A stretch of DNA of 64,000 nt from Chthoniobacteraceae bacterium (GCA_947476045.1 CANJNZ010000010.1:1-64000); one strand, 5' to 3'. Shown: positions 19,001 to 25,879, numbered from the stretch's first letter. Numbers and translations are program-made. Notes: generated by a model from the sequence alone, not told the origin.

Positions 19001-19405
19001 GCGTTCTCCCGCCGTCACTGCGAGCTGCGCGCTGAGCGTGTCGGGAGAGGATGCCCAGCGGATGTCTTGCAGAATTTCCTCAAGCTCATTCGCATCTGTC
19101 GAAGAACCGAACTCCGGCCGTGTCCCCCATGGCGTCACATTGTTCGGCCCGTAGAGCACCGCGCCGGGGATAGACTGCGTGTCCGGCAGAAAAGTCACCC
19201 CACTGACAGTGCGCGCCGGATCGTTTGCCGAGAAATTAATCGCGTAGATAAACTCGCCCGTGAGATCAAAATCCTGCGGCCCTGTGATCTGCGTGACCGA
19301 GCCGAGGCTGACCGTGGTATTCGCAACAGCAGGCACGGCGTCAAAAAAGAACGCCACACAAAGCGTCGCGACAACATAAAAAACAAACTGGCGGAGAAAT
19401 GGCAT
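13025..19405 (-). CDS. Giant secreted CotH-kinase/lamin-tail/PA14 multidomain protein
   Basis: The 2126-residue protein starts at 19405 with a Sec signal (MPFLRQFVFYVVATLCVAFF, cleavage near AVPAVANT); the frame opens earlier at 19525. Rough order: malectin/cadherin-like N-terminus; lamin-tail domain (425-560, RINELLSG and DWLEIYN); chitobiase C-terminal-like domain (580-620, IRYTLDGSKP); CotH-kinase region (650-1060, with YLNGSYHGIYHIEEH near 848, GNDWDWDTNHNWG near 938 and WKFFEQDSD near 962); a second chitobiase-like segment; three more lamin-tail domains (1180-1550); Ig-like (1670-1755); PA14 (1765-1900, TVANDGVRLFVNG); Ig-like; and a thrombospondin type 3-like DTDSDGIQDWWE stretch near 2010. 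CotH proteins are atypical secreted kinases. Substrate unknown; probably a cell-surface protein. No sorting motif at the C-terminus. Confidence 0.88.
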   Translation of the reverse strand: MPFLRQFVFYVVATLCVAFFFDAVPAVANTTVSLGSVTQITGPQDFDLTGEFIYAINFSANDPARTVSGVTFLPDTQSIPGAVLYGPNNVTPWGTRPEFGSSTDANELEEILQDIRWASSPDTLSAQLAVTAGERYKLQVLISANRFEDRKWDIRVNGQNAVDEITSLGVSPGQTYSQNRATLFSYEFIAPTSTVTVQMGSLFGANEAGDRNPIWQALTLERIFIPPTPDDVVLSPSQFFPAQTAAIGTLQVIDRKSAPVSHTLSFVTGDGSTDNAKFTIAGGQLLPQPFNFSAVAPGTTYWIRVRAVDTADANRFIEKALTVSIAAPLAPTAVTLDATTVSSLSQPGALAGNLQATDPNSFDKHTFALVSGTGSTNNALFTVSGGELRIAQTIPVGMGSVSLRLRATDLAGLTVETVIVLPVIDPQLRINELLSGNTTGLKDESLQPQDWLEIYNALSQPVDLAGWYLTDDAGNLTKWQFPSRVIAANGYLTVFCDGRETPPSGSSLLHTNFSLSSGERVMLVKPDGVTIASELNPTASLPNVTYGWNAAGTQTGYLVSPTPGAVNSALATIGGNAVTFSQPHGFYTSSFSLTLTAAPGSTIRYTLDGSKPTATTGTVYSGPITISPDTNGPTRGTRIVRAIAVNSQAAYAPVVTQTYLFINGTGTPSSNGVVGQSNLVASITGNATYGPLLDDALLALPSVSVILPSGLSTSEAEASVELFNPTGVEAGFQINCGVNATGTTSLGSPKLSMAAKFRTQYGPSKLEYPVYDVGSLAPGAAVQFKELRLRSHSHDTFYWLGTAENPPVPYGSPSITRSGDAQIGRNLWIEEMQILMGQPGKHGRQVHLYLNGSYHGIYHIEEHADDDYMASYFPGSSDDFHYTGGATTGSDHGNGDTWSATWASVKNSLGNYNEAKRWVDVTNLADYMVLSFYAGNDWDWDTNHNWGAAGPKLPDKGGWKFFEQDSDIALQALNADCTDHNVPDGIFYTLMNYEDFRVLFRDRAYKHLYNDGVLTPVKAGALYDARMTEIYTAVIAETARWQPGSSVSPLPWDRDQEWVNEWNYLKNTYFPGRTAVLLNQLRAHPNWWPVEPVVMNQHGGSVATGFVVTLTAPAGSIYYTTDGSDPRSYNTTTGVDTVSPTALLYSGPISILNSRTIRTRVRNSGTWSAINEATFYTPQDFTKLVVTEINYNPPASGAISGDEFEFLELKNIGTGALDLSGCTFTDGIVYTFPIGTILAPGGFFVLARDATAGQTNFHARYSGVTVNGIYTGKLDNNGETITLAAPTGGNIFSITYDDSLPWPVTADGNGFTAVPKVSVYNSDNGLNWRGSTNIFGSPGANDPAASTSVVINEVLTNSTLPLRDTIELFNPTNASVNVGYWWLTDDPSIPKKFQIPANTIIPAGGYAVFNETNFNPTPGDGNSFALNSAGDDVYLFSGDAAGNLTGYSHGFAFSGAEQNVSFGRIVNSAGDEYFPRQFNNTFGAQNSAPKVGPLVINEIMYHPYTGYDEFVEIRNISSNAVPLYDPSNPTNTWKIGGLGYNFAIGQSIPASGYALVVGIDPATFRTKYSVPVGVQIFGPFTGTMQDNGERISLEMPDTPVLNNLGQTVIPYDIIDTVRYNNLAPWPLIADGAGPSLQRAVATAYGDEPTNWFADGLTAGFPNGINQLPTVSITAPATNSPYTVPATVTFTSTASDPDGSILKVEYFSGSTKIGESSTAPNFSFAWTSTPGAHTITAKATDNSLGTTVSAAITVYATNSITQGLKGDYYPNKTLTAPIVGTRTDAFSSTNTINFSVSSSPAWPTNYSFPNLTGTTNFSVRWSGQVRATVSGNYTFSTVANDGVRLFVNGTQIISNWNDVADTITTTTTSSAIALTSGQLYDIVLEYYQNTGTGSINLKWVVPGSFQNNVPQTVLYPDSVPIMVNHPAAVSKDQGQSATFTALASGHGLTYQWRKNGAFISGATSQTYTIPYCMPGDAAQYSVFVSNSYGFAISNNAQLTVTFTDTDSDGIQDWWETANGMNPTSNADATSDTDGDGMTNLQEFLAGTNPNDPNSKLNVNISPSTLTAGYTLTFTAQPYKAYTIQFKDSLAAASWTNLQIYSATPVQQTITFTDTTATSSRFYRITTQ

Positions 19406-19523
19406 ACGGGTGCCGATAATGCGGACGACACAGGTGGCATGGCCTATCACTTTCGTCCAGCGTTGAACATAAGGCGCCGGATTCGGCTCGCCAGTGCGGT
19501 GTTGATGTGATTTTTCCAGCGCC

Positions 19524-20129
19524 ATGTCTGGAAGCCTTCCTCATCACGCAGAAAACCCCGAGCAAAAGCGCATCGGCATCTTCATCTCCGTCCTCGCCGT
19601 GGTCATGGCGATTGTATCCGCCCTTGCGCATCAACAGGCGAATCAGATGATCGTTAAGGAAGTGAAGGCGTCCAACGGCTACGCATGGTATCAGGCCAAG
19701 CGCCAGCGCAGCTACGCCAACGAACTCGAACTCAAACGCATCGAATTTGAACTCGCTGGAACGCCCACCGACGCGCAGCGAAAAATTATCGAGGAGCAAA
19801 AGAGCAAACTCGCCGCGAAGAACGCCGAGTATGAAACAGAGAACAAGGACATCCTCGTGATAGCCGAAGCTGACCGCACTGCTGCCGAGACCGCTGCCCA
19901 CAAACACCACTGGTTTGAATTCTCAGAAATCTGCCTCCACATCGCCGTCGTCCTCTGTTCCCTCGTGCTGCTCACTGAGGTCAAAGTCTTCTTTCAACTC
20001 GGTGTCGGTGTCACTGTGATTGGCCTCTGCCTAGCCGCCTATGCGCACTTCGGAGGCCACTCACACTCCGCTGAACATGATGTGCAACCCGCTGCCAGCA
20101 CGCAGCACTCGGCACCTTCCGCGCATTAA
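19524..20129 (+). CDS. DUF4337 family membrane protein
   Basis: The 201-residue protein has an N-terminal hydrophobic segment (about 17-35, IGIFISVLAVVMAIVSALAH), a charged coiled-coil-like middle (45-120) with the HQQANQ and WYQAKR motifs usual in DUF4337, and two C-terminal membrane segments (about 133-150 and 154-173). A His-rich tail follows. It is divergent from the CotH-type gene (118 nt between the starts) and overlaps the end of tatD by 4 nt, tail to tail. The function of the family is unknown. Confidence 0.82.
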   Translation: MSGSLPHHAENPEQKRIGIFISVLAVVMAIVSALAHQQANQMIVKEVKASNGYAWYQAKRQRSYANELELKRIEFELAGTPTDAQRKIIEEQKSKLAAKNAEYETENKDILVIAEADRTAAETAAHKHHWFEFSEICLHIAVVLCSLVLLTEVKVFFQLGVGVTVIGLCLAAYAHFGGHSHSAEHDVQPAASTQHSAPSAH

Positions 20130-20905
20130 TCGGGGAACGTGAAGAATGCGGTCGCGGTGGCTTCGGTTTCGGCGGCGAGTTGTGTTAGGGGAATGTTGCG
20201 GAGGGTGGCGATGCGTTCGGCGATATTGCGGACGTGGGCGGGCTCGCAGACTTTGCCGCGATGGGGCTCGGGGGCGAGGTAGGGGCAGTCGGTTTCGAGC
20301 ATGAATTTCCCGGCGGGGACGGTGGCGGCGCTGGCCTGGGCGTCGGGGGCGTTTTTAAAAGTGACGATGCCGGTGAAGCTGACGAGGTGGCCGAGGGCGA
20401 TGACTTCTGCGGCGTGCGCGGGGGATTTGCCGAAGCAGTGGAAGACGGCACGGATGCAGCCTGTGTATTCGCGGAGGATGGCGAGGGTGTCGTCCCACGC
20501 GGCGCGCTCGTGGATGACGACGGGTTTGCGTAGTTCGACGGCGAGGTCGAGCTGTGTGCGAAATGCGGTGGCTTGTGCGATGCGCGAGGCGGTGTCGTCC
20601 TTGGCGAGGCGAAAGTAGTCGAGCCCGGTTTCGCCGATGGCGACGACGCGCGGGTGCTGTGCGATTTCGCGGAGCGATGGGAGGAAGTCAGGGCGTTCGT
20701 CGGGGATGTGGTTGGGGTGAATGCCGGCGGCTGCGAAGATTTTTTGGAACTGGATGGCGAGTTCGCGGACGCGCTGGCTACTTTCCAGCCCAGTTCCGAT
20801 GGCGACGAAGCGGGTGACGTCCGCACTTTCCGCACGAGCGAGGACGCCGGGGAAGTCTGCCTGAAACTGGGGGTAGTCGAGATGGGCGTGGGTGTCGGTG
20901 AGCAT
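20126..20905 (-). CDS. tatD: TatD family metal-dependent hydrolase
   Basis: This 259-residue TIM-barrel protein is of the TatD deoxyribonuclease type. Metal-binding motifs are DTHAHLDY at the N-terminus, GETGLDYFR near residue 90, VVIHERAA near 128, FHCFGK near 152 and ETDCPYLAPEPHRGK near 205. Family members act as 3'-5' exonucleases or D-aminoacyl-tRNA deacylases. It is named TatD by family and lies well away from tatC in this window. The small gene 20921-21139 precedes it by 15 nt. Confidence 0.92.
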   Translation of the reverse strand: MLTDTHAHLDYPQFQADFPGVLARAESADVTRFVAIGTGLESSQRVRELAIQFQKIFAAAGIHPNHIPDERPDFLPSLREIAQHPRVVAIGETGLDYFRLAKDDTASRIAQATAFRTQLDLAVELRKPVVIHERAAWDDTLAILREYTGCIRAVFHCFGKSPAHAAEVIALGHLVSFTGIVTFKNAPDAQASAATVPAGKFMLETDCPYLAPEPHRGKVCEPAHVRNIAERIATLRNIPLTQLAAETEATATAFFTFPD

Positions 20906-20920
20906 GGAAAAGCAAAGACG

Positions 20921-21139
20921 CTACAGCTTTTTCCACTCTTTATAAATCCCAAGAAGTATCACTCCGAACATGAGTGAGAGCATGACTATTTTTACCATGT
21001 TGTGCATCCAGAACCTGAACGGTTTGTCCGAGCGCGACGTTCCTTTTCCACCGTTTACTCGCGTAATTTCGCCATCGCGTATGTCTCGAAATATGCTGAT
21101 GGCGAAACAGGATATAATGACTGACATAAAGGCAGTCAT
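20921..21139 (-). CDS. Small two-helix membrane protein, unknown
   Basis: From the ATG at 21139 this encodes 72 residues with a hydrophobic N-terminal segment (MTAFMSVIISCFAISIF), a short charged loop (RDIRDGEITRVNGGKGTSR) and a second hydrophobic segment (MVKIVMLSLMFGVILLGIY) ending KEWKKL. A GTG at 21196 would add 19 residues but overlap the end of fabH. The local DNA is clearly more AT-rich than its neighbours, which may indicate recent acquisition. No family recognised. Confidence 0.55.
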   Translation of the reverse strand: MTAFMSVIISCFAISIFRDIRDGEITRVNGGKGTSRSDKPFRFWMHNMVKIVMLSLMFGVILLGIYKEWKKL

Positions 21140-21168
21140 AACTGTCAGCTCAGTTGTAGAGTGAACGC

Positions 21169-22188
21169 TCACCACTGAATGACGGAGCTGGCCCACGTGA
21201 GGCCGCCGCCGAAGACGACGAGGAGGACGTAGTCGCCGACTTTCATGCGGTTGGTGCGGTTGGCTTCGTCGAGGGCGATGGCGACTGCGGCGGCGCTGGT
21301 GTTGCCGAAGCGGTCGAGGTTGATCATGAAGCGGTCCATCGGGACTTCGAGGCGGTCGGCGATGGCTTCGATGATGCGGAGATTGGCTTGATGGGGGATG
21401 ATGCAGGCGAGGTCGGCGGGCGTGAGGCCGGCGTCGTCGAGGACCTGCCGCGCGCTTTCGACCATGGCGGTGACGGCGTGTTTGTAGGTCTCGCGTCCGT
21501 TCATCTGGATGGTGGCGTGGCGCTCGGCGGCGTTCTCCGCTGTGGTGGGAAGTGCGCAGCCGCCGCCGGGAATTTTGAGGATGTCTGCGAGTTCGCCGTT
21601 ACTGCCCATGCGTGTGGCAATGACACCGTGGCCGTGTGCGCGATGGCGGAGGATGGCCGCGCCAGCGCCGTCGCCGAAGAGGACGCAGGTGTTGCGGTCG
21701 GTCCAGTTGACGATGCTGGAAAGTTTCTCCGCGCCGATGACGAGGATAGTGTCGTGCGTGTGGGAGGTGATGAACTGCTGGGCGATTTCGATGCCGTAGA
21801 GAAAGCCGGAGCATGCTGCGCTGACGTCGAAGCACGCGGCGTTCTTCGCGCCGATTTTTGTCTGCACGAAGCAGGCGGTGCTGGGGAAGAACATATCGGG
21901 CGTGACGGTGGCCACGATGATGAGATCAATTTCTTCGGCGGTGATGCCCGCATTTTCCAAGGCGGCGAGCGCGGCCTTGGCGGCCATGTCGCTGGTGAGT
22001 TCACCATCGGCGGCGATGCGGCGTTGCTTGATGCCGGTGCGTGTGGTGATCCACTCGTCGGTGGTCTCGACGCTTTTTTCGAGATCTGCGTTGGTGAGAA
22101 TTTTTTCCGGCACGTAGCTGCCGGTGCCGATGATGGAGACGGTGCGTTTCGGCGAGTTGTTACGCGGGTGTGGCTGTGGCTTGATCAT
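21169..22188 (-). CDS. fabH: 3-oxoacyl-[acyl-carrier-protein] synthase III
   Basis: FabH starts fatty acid synthesis by condensing acetyl-CoA (or a branched acyl-CoA) with malonyl-ACP. The 339-residue protein has the catalytic triad Cys126 (DVSAACSGFL), His266 (IIPHQANLR) and Asn296 (RFGNTSAA), and the glycine-rich end FGGGLTWAS. About 15 residues precede the usual N-terminus. The gene begins inside the last 29 nt of plsX, so translation is probably coupled, as in the conserved rpmF-plsX-fabH order. Confidence 0.97.
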   Translation of the reverse strand: MIKPQPHPRNNSPKRTVSIIGTGSYVPEKILTNADLEKSVETTDEWITTRTGIKQRRIAADGELTSDMAAKAALAALENAGITAEEIDLIIVATVTPDMFFPSTACFVQTKIGAKNAACFDVSAACSGFLYGIEIAQQFITSHTHDTILVIGAEKLSSIVNWTDRNTCVLFGDGAGAAILRHRAHGHGVIATRMGSNGELADILKIPGGGCALPTTAENAAERHATIQMNGRETYKHAVTAMVESARQVLDDAGLTPADLACIIPHQANLRIIEAIADRLEVPMDRFMINLDRFGNTSAAAVAIALDEANRTNRMKVGDYVLLVVFGGGLTWASSVIQW

Positions 22189-23185
22189 GGTGGCGCTGGA
22201 CGGCTTCGATGATGTGCGGGTTGACTTCGTGGCGGATGGTTTCGCAGGCCATGCGCAGGGCGTTTTTCATGGCGAGTGCGGACGCGCCGCCGTGGGAAAT
22301 GATGGTGACTCCGTTGACGCCGAGCAGCGGCATCCCGCCGTATTCGTCGGCGTTGGTTTTTTTGTGGATGCGCTTGAATGCGGGCTTGGCGAGCAGTCCG
22401 CCGATTTTCGTGCGGAGGCTGGAGTGAATCTCGGTCCTGATCATGGAGAACATGGCGTGGGCCATGGCTTCGCACGTTTTGAGGAGGATGTTGCCGACGA
22501 ATCCATCGCACACGATCACGTCGGGCGGGTCATTGAAAAGATCGTGTCCCTCGACGTTGCCCCGGAAGTTCAGCGCGGGGATGGCCCGGAGTAGTGCGCG
22601 GGTTTCCTTCGTGGCTGCGTTTCCTTTTTCCTCCTCGGTGCCGTTGGACATGAGGCCGATTTCGGGATTTTTCCGACCGAGCACGCTCTGCGCGTAGGCC
22701 GCGCCCATGAATGCGTTTTGCACGATGTGCGAAGGCTCGGCGTCGGGATTCGCGCCGGCGTCAATGAGCACCCAGTGCTTGCCAAGTGATGGCATGATGC
22801 TCGCAATGGCCGGGCGCTCGATGCCGGGAAGGCAGCGCAATTTGATGAGCGAAGCCGTGACCGCCGCGCCTGTGTGTCCGGCGCTGACGATGGCCTGTGC
22901 CTTGCCGTCTTTCACCAAGTCCACCGCACGAGAAACGGAGCTATCCTTTTTCCGCCGCACGGAATCGAGGCCGCTGTCCGCCATGTCCACGACTTGCGTG
23001 GTGTGGACGATTTCGATGCGCGAGTCGTTGCAGCCGTGCTTGCGCAGCTCGGCTTCGATGCGCGGCGTGTCGCCGGTGAGGAAGAGCCTTGTGATGTGGG
23101 GGAACTCGCGGAGGGCGAGCACTGCGCCGTGGATGATATTTTCCGGGGCGTAGTCGCCGCCCATTGCATCTAGCGCGATTTTCAT
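22160..23185 (-). CDS. plsX: Phosphate acyltransferase PlsX
   Basis: PlsX makes acyl-phosphate from acyl-ACP for PlsY, the first step of phospholipid synthesis. The start at 23185 gives the standard N-terminus MKIALDAMGGDYAPENIIHG and 341 residues; an upstream in-frame ATG at 23224 is not supported. Other family signatures are SAGHTGAAV near residue 100, DAGANPD near 140, NGTEEEKGN near 185 and VCDGFVGNILLKT near 230. It lies between rpmF and fabH, linking ribosome and lipid synthesis genes as in many bacteria. Confidence 0.96.
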   Translation of the reverse strand: MKIALDAMGGDYAPENIIHGAVLALREFPHITRLFLTGDTPRIEAELRKHGCNDSRIEIVHTTQVVDMADSGLDSVRRKKDSSVSRAVDLVKDGKAQAIVSAGHTGAAVTASLIKLRCLPGIERPAIASIMPSLGKHWVLIDAGANPDAEPSHIVQNAFMGAAYAQSVLGRKNPEIGLMSNGTEEEKGNAATKETRALLRAIPALNFRGNVEGHDLFNDPPDVIVCDGFVGNILLKTCEAMAHAMFSMIRTEIHSSLRTKIGGLLAKPAFKRIHKKTNADEYGGMPLLGVNGVTIISHGGASALAMKNALRMACETIRHEVNPHIIEAVQRHHDQATATPA

Positions 23186-23239
23186 CAGGTGGAAGAGGGG
23201 GTGCCCATGCGTAGGCAAAGGCAAAAAAGCATCAAGCCA

Positions 23240-23281
23240 AAAAACAACTCAGCCGCCGCGCAATGAAGCGGGGCGGCTGAG
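23240..23281 (-). terminator. Hairpin plus T-run between rpmF and plsX
   Basis: ctcagccgcc at 23248-23257 pairs perfectly with ggcggctgag at 23272-23281 (10 bp, 14-nt loop). Read on the minus strand it is followed by ttgttttttgg. This is a good intrinsic terminator or attenuator after rpmF, so plsX-fabH may have a lower transcript level or its own promoter. Confidence 0.7.
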
Positions 23282-23299
23282 GGGTTTTGGAAAATTTGC

Positions 23300-23479
23300 T
23301 TACGCGCCAATCGTGAGCACCTGGCGTCCGGCATAATAGCCGCAACTTGGGCACGCGCGATGGCTCTGGCAGGTGCTGCTGCACTTGCTGCATTTATTGA
23401 GCAGCGGTGCGTGCCAGCGGAGTGATGCTTTGTGCGTGCGGAGACGCATCTTGGATTTTTTACGTTTTGGGACGCCCAT
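23300..23479 (-). CDS. rpmF: 50S ribosomal protein L32
   Basis: The 59-residue reading frame starts MGVPKRKKSKMRLRTHKASL, the typical L32 N-terminus, and ends GRQVLTIGA. It has the zinc-ribbon cysteines of the C+ form: Cys30-x2-Cys33 and Cys43-x2-Cys46. It follows the yceD-like gene by 13 nt and precedes plsX, the classic conserved neighbourhood. No Shine-Dalgarno sequence is evident (leader aactaacacagaaac). Confidence 0.95.
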   Translation of the reverse strand: MGVPKRKKSKMRLRTHKASLRWHAPLLNKCSKCSSTCQSHRACPSCGYYAGRQVLTIGA

Positions 23480-23492
23480 GTTTCTGTGTTAG

Positions 23493-23951
23493 TTAAAGTT
23501 TCAGTTTATCAAGTGACTTCCATGCATCGCGATTATCTTCGAGTGGCTCGACGACGGCGACTTTATCAGTGAAAAAATCGGCCTTGCAGACGTTTTCACC
23601 GCTCCAGTCGCAGTGCGGATGGGCCGGAAGGGCGAGCAAGATGTCTTCCCTGATGTGTTCTGTCAAGTCCACCGTCTCACGACCTTCGAGTTCGATCTGG
23701 CATGCGAAATCCGGCACCTCCAGCACCTGCCGGAATTTTTTCAGACAGCGCACACATTCACACTCCACCTCGGCGGACACAGTCCCCGTGGCAAAAAGCC
23801 CGCCCTCACTCAGCCCCACATCGAGGCTGTAGTGGATCGGCCCCACGGCACGTGCGCGCGCGTGCGGGTCTTTGAGTTCGAGCACTTCGGACGATTCCTC
23901 GCCTTCATAGTGCTTCCCGTCCTCCGGAATCTGCAAAACATGAACCTTCAT
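23493..23951 (-). CDS. YceD/DUF177 family protein
   Basis: This 152-residue DUF177 protein is of the type linked to 23S rRNA accumulation and usually encoded just before rpmF, as here. The start at 23951 (MKVHVLQIPEDGKHYEG) is chosen because the in-frame upstream extension to 24053 is not family-like. The core motif CECVRCLKKF (around residue 65) and a second Cys pair near HCDWSGENVC (around 120) are visible, with the acidic DLTEHIREDILLALP segment between them. Confidence 0.88.
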   Translation of the reverse strand: MKVHVLQIPEDGKHYEGEESSEVLELKDPHARARAVGPIHYSLDVGLSEGGLFATGTVSAEVECECVRCLKKFRQVLEVPDFACQIELEGRETVDLTEHIREDILLALPAHPHCDWSGENVCKADFFTDKVAVVEPLEDNRDAWKSLDKLKL

Positions 23952-24036
23952 GGCGGGGGATAGTAAACAGCGTCGCGCAGATTTCCAGCAAAGTGTGAGA
24001 GCGTTTGCAGTTTCATTGGGCGAAGCGCGGATTCGC

Positions 24037-24432
24037 TCAAGCGTGATCTGCAATCACCGGGGCGCGGTCATTGCCGAGGCGGCAGACTTGCTCGGGGGTG
24101 GCGGGCTGGGTGAGGATTTTGAGGAGGCGGTAGTCTTTTCCGGGCGGGGTGGGGAGCAGGAGACCATCTAGTGCAGTGCCTGCCGGGACATCCTCCCAGT
24201 TTTGCTGGCCGGTGGATTTGTCCTTTTCGCCGAAGCGGGAGATGTCGGGGATAATGACGGACTCGGCCTGCTCGCGGCGGAGCCAGTAGTTGCGGCTTTC
24301 ACTGCGTGCGGGCCCGCCAAAGATGACATTTTCAAAAGGCACATCGAACTTCCCGGCCGCGCTGCGCAGGAGGACGCGGGTGCGCTGGCCGGGCCTCACT
24401 TCCTTGCCGGATTGGACGTAGCGGTTACACAT
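24037..24432 (-). CDS. Small MCNRY protein, unknown (weak SRAP resemblance)
   Basis: The 131-residue protein starts MCNRYVQSGKEVRPGQRTRV. A Cys at position 2 followed by xRY is the hallmark of SRAP/HMCES/YedK proteins, where Cys2 crosslinks to abasic DNA. There is also a segment resembling NARSE (PARSESRNYW, near residue 43) and an IIPDISRFGE stretch. However, the length is about 60% of a normal SRAP domain, and the usual active-site Glu and His motifs are not evident. It may be a divergent or shortened relative, or the likeness may be chance. It lies 47 nt after the VanX-type gene, with a heptamer array between. Confidence 0.55.
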   Translation of the reverse strand: MCNRYVQSGKEVRPGQRTRVLLRSAAGKFDVPFENVIFGGPARSESRNYWLRREQAESVIIPDISRFGEKDKSTGQQNWEDVPAGTALDGLLLPTPPGKDYRLLKILTQPATPEQVCRLGNDRAPVIADHA

Positions 24433-24441
24433 GATGGGAAA

Positions 24442-24476
24442 GGATGAGGGATGAGCGACGAAGGATAAAGGATGAT
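24442..24476. repeat. Heptamer tandem array (GGATGAG-like)
   Basis: Five 7-bp units in a row: GGATGAG, GGATGAG, CGACGAA, GGATAAA, GGATGAT. The array fills the gap between the VanX-type gene and the MCNRY gene, ending 9 nt before the latter's ATG on the minus strand. The same periodicity and consensus occur before fumC and dxs. Confidence 0.65.
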
Positions 24477-24479
24477 TGC

Positions 24480-25251
24480 CTAACGGGGTTGGCGTGGTGG
24501 AGTTGCTGTGTCGGATGGGCGCTGTGCTGCCTGGCTCTTGGTGGTGGCAGGTGTCACTTGCGGAGCAGGCCAGCGCCCATCTTTTCCCGGCAACAAGGAA
24601 TCCACCTGCACGGGCGTGAAGGTGCGCCAGTGTTTTCCGATAAAATGCCACCATTCGGTTTTCATCCCGAGGAAACCGCCGCGCCCCATCGCATTTTGCA
24701 GGAGCTTGAGGTTTGCGGCGATGTGAGGATCGGGACCGCGGTAGTGCATGCCTGCGGATGCGCTGAAGTCGTCGAAATCCGTGGGCATTTTCATCTCCTT
24801 TCCTGCACTGTCCACGAGCGTGGCATCCACCGCGATGCCCCATGTATGCAGTGCGCGACCGCTGCCCGGGGAGGAAACGAAAGATCCGTTTTTCGAAATT
24901 TCCCAAAGCGCCTGCTGTATCTCGGGAGGCCGGTATGCATCCCATATCTTCAGTCCGTAGCCCTGAGGTCGCAACCATGCCTGCGCGACCTTGAGCCCAT
25001 CGGCGATATGACGGCGCACGATGCAACGTGCCTTGGGAGGATATAGCTGTCTTCCGGCGATGTTGCGAGGGGTTGCATAGCGGAGTTCGACGAGGATGGT
25101 GTTGTCCACTGTGGCGAGATCCACGAGTGGGTCGTCCGCAGGAGGCGGGGGGGGCTGTTGTTTTTGGCGGAGTTTTCGCGGGGCTGGCGATTTCCATACC
25201 GAGGACTGCGAGCAGGCAGGCGGCGGTCATCAAACTACGGCGAAAAGGCAT
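24480..25251 (-). pseudogene. Exported D-Ala-D-Ala dipeptidase (VanX type), frameshifted at a C8 tract
   Basis: Two frames together make one VanX-family zinc dipeptidase. The first encodes a Sec-type signal, MPFRRSLMTAACLLAVLGME, from the ATG at 25251. The second, from about 25145, carries the family motifs DAYRPPEIQQ, GRALHTWGIAVD (His and Asp zinc ligands) and EWWHF (catalytic Glu, His ligand). The switch falls in a run of eight C (G on the plus strand, 25147-25154). With seven C the gene is one 256-residue frame reading PPKTTAPPPPADDPLVDLA at the joint. This may be a sequencing error, a mutation, or a slippage switch. VanX-like enzymes cleave D-Ala-D-Ala and usually serve peptidoglycan recycling outside resistance clusters; no vanHA is present. 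Confidence 0.8.
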
Positions 25252-25346
25252 GTCTGCGCTTATGAGAATGGTGATGCGGGGAATCAAAACAAAACAGGCG
25301 TGCTGCCAAAAATGCGCCGCGATGTCTTTTGCGAAAGGCGACAACA

Positions 25347-25631
25347 TCAATCCTCCCAAACTGGGCAATATTCGTATTCGGGGTATGCGTGTTCGCTGTA
25401 GAAGGCGATTTCGCGAAGGCGGCGTTCGCACGGGACAGGGCGTTCACGGAAGCGCCAGGCGAGGGCGTCTATTTGATCCATGAGGGCGATGACATGGGCG
25501 GGTGTTGTGATGCGGCGGAAGCCATCGGCGAGATAGCCCTCATCGAGGCAGCGGCGGAGGTCGTAGAGGATGCAGGAGTCGGTGGCGAATGCAGGGTTGC
25601 CGCGCATCGGGAGAGTGTGAGTGTAGGACAT
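25347..25631 (-). CDS. Hypothetical 94-residue protein
   Basis: From the ATG at 25631 it reads MSYTHTLPMRGNPAFATDSC and ends YPEYEYCPVWED. It is soluble and charged, with Cys residues and several aromatic residues, and has no signal or membrane segment. I do not recognise a family. It is read in the same direction as the VanX-type gene, 95 nt upstream of it. The frame is open to 25772, but the upstream part looks non-coding. Confidence 0.5.
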   Translation of the reverse strand: MSYTHTLPMRGNPAFATDSCILYDLRRCLDEGYLADGFRRITTPAHVIALMDQIDALAWRFRERPVPCERRLREIAFYSEHAYPEYEYCPVWED

Positions 25632-25735
25632 GCCGGGATCGCAGCACGCCCCGCCGCGCAAGCAATGCGGGTGACGGAAAAATCTGTGGCCGCCGATTGG
25701 ACGATTGACTTTAGGGCGACGCTGGGGAAGCGGGT

Positions 25736-25750
25736 GGAAAATGACGAATG
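25736..25750. repeat. Degenerate copy of the heptamer repeat
   Basis: GGAAAATGACGAATG at 25736-25750 is identical to 43439-43453 inside chrA, where it begins the array of ATGACGA units. Here only about two units remain. The surrounding 25632-25879 holds no other feature I can support. Confidence 0.4.
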
Positions 25751-25879
25751 GCGGGTTGTGTCGTGGAGCCATGCCGTATGAGCATTTACCTGTGGTTTGA
25801 GTTGCGGGTTGTTGTCTGCTTTTGAGCGCAGAGGGATTGACCGATCAAAGTCGCTGACTACTTTCGCCCGACTTTTCCC

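Noticed and set aside
24037-25431. A single 464-codon protein over the MCNRY and VanX-type region
   Set aside because: Its middle is an out-of-frame reading of the VanX-type domain and its end is the MCNRY protein. Two separate genes explain it better.
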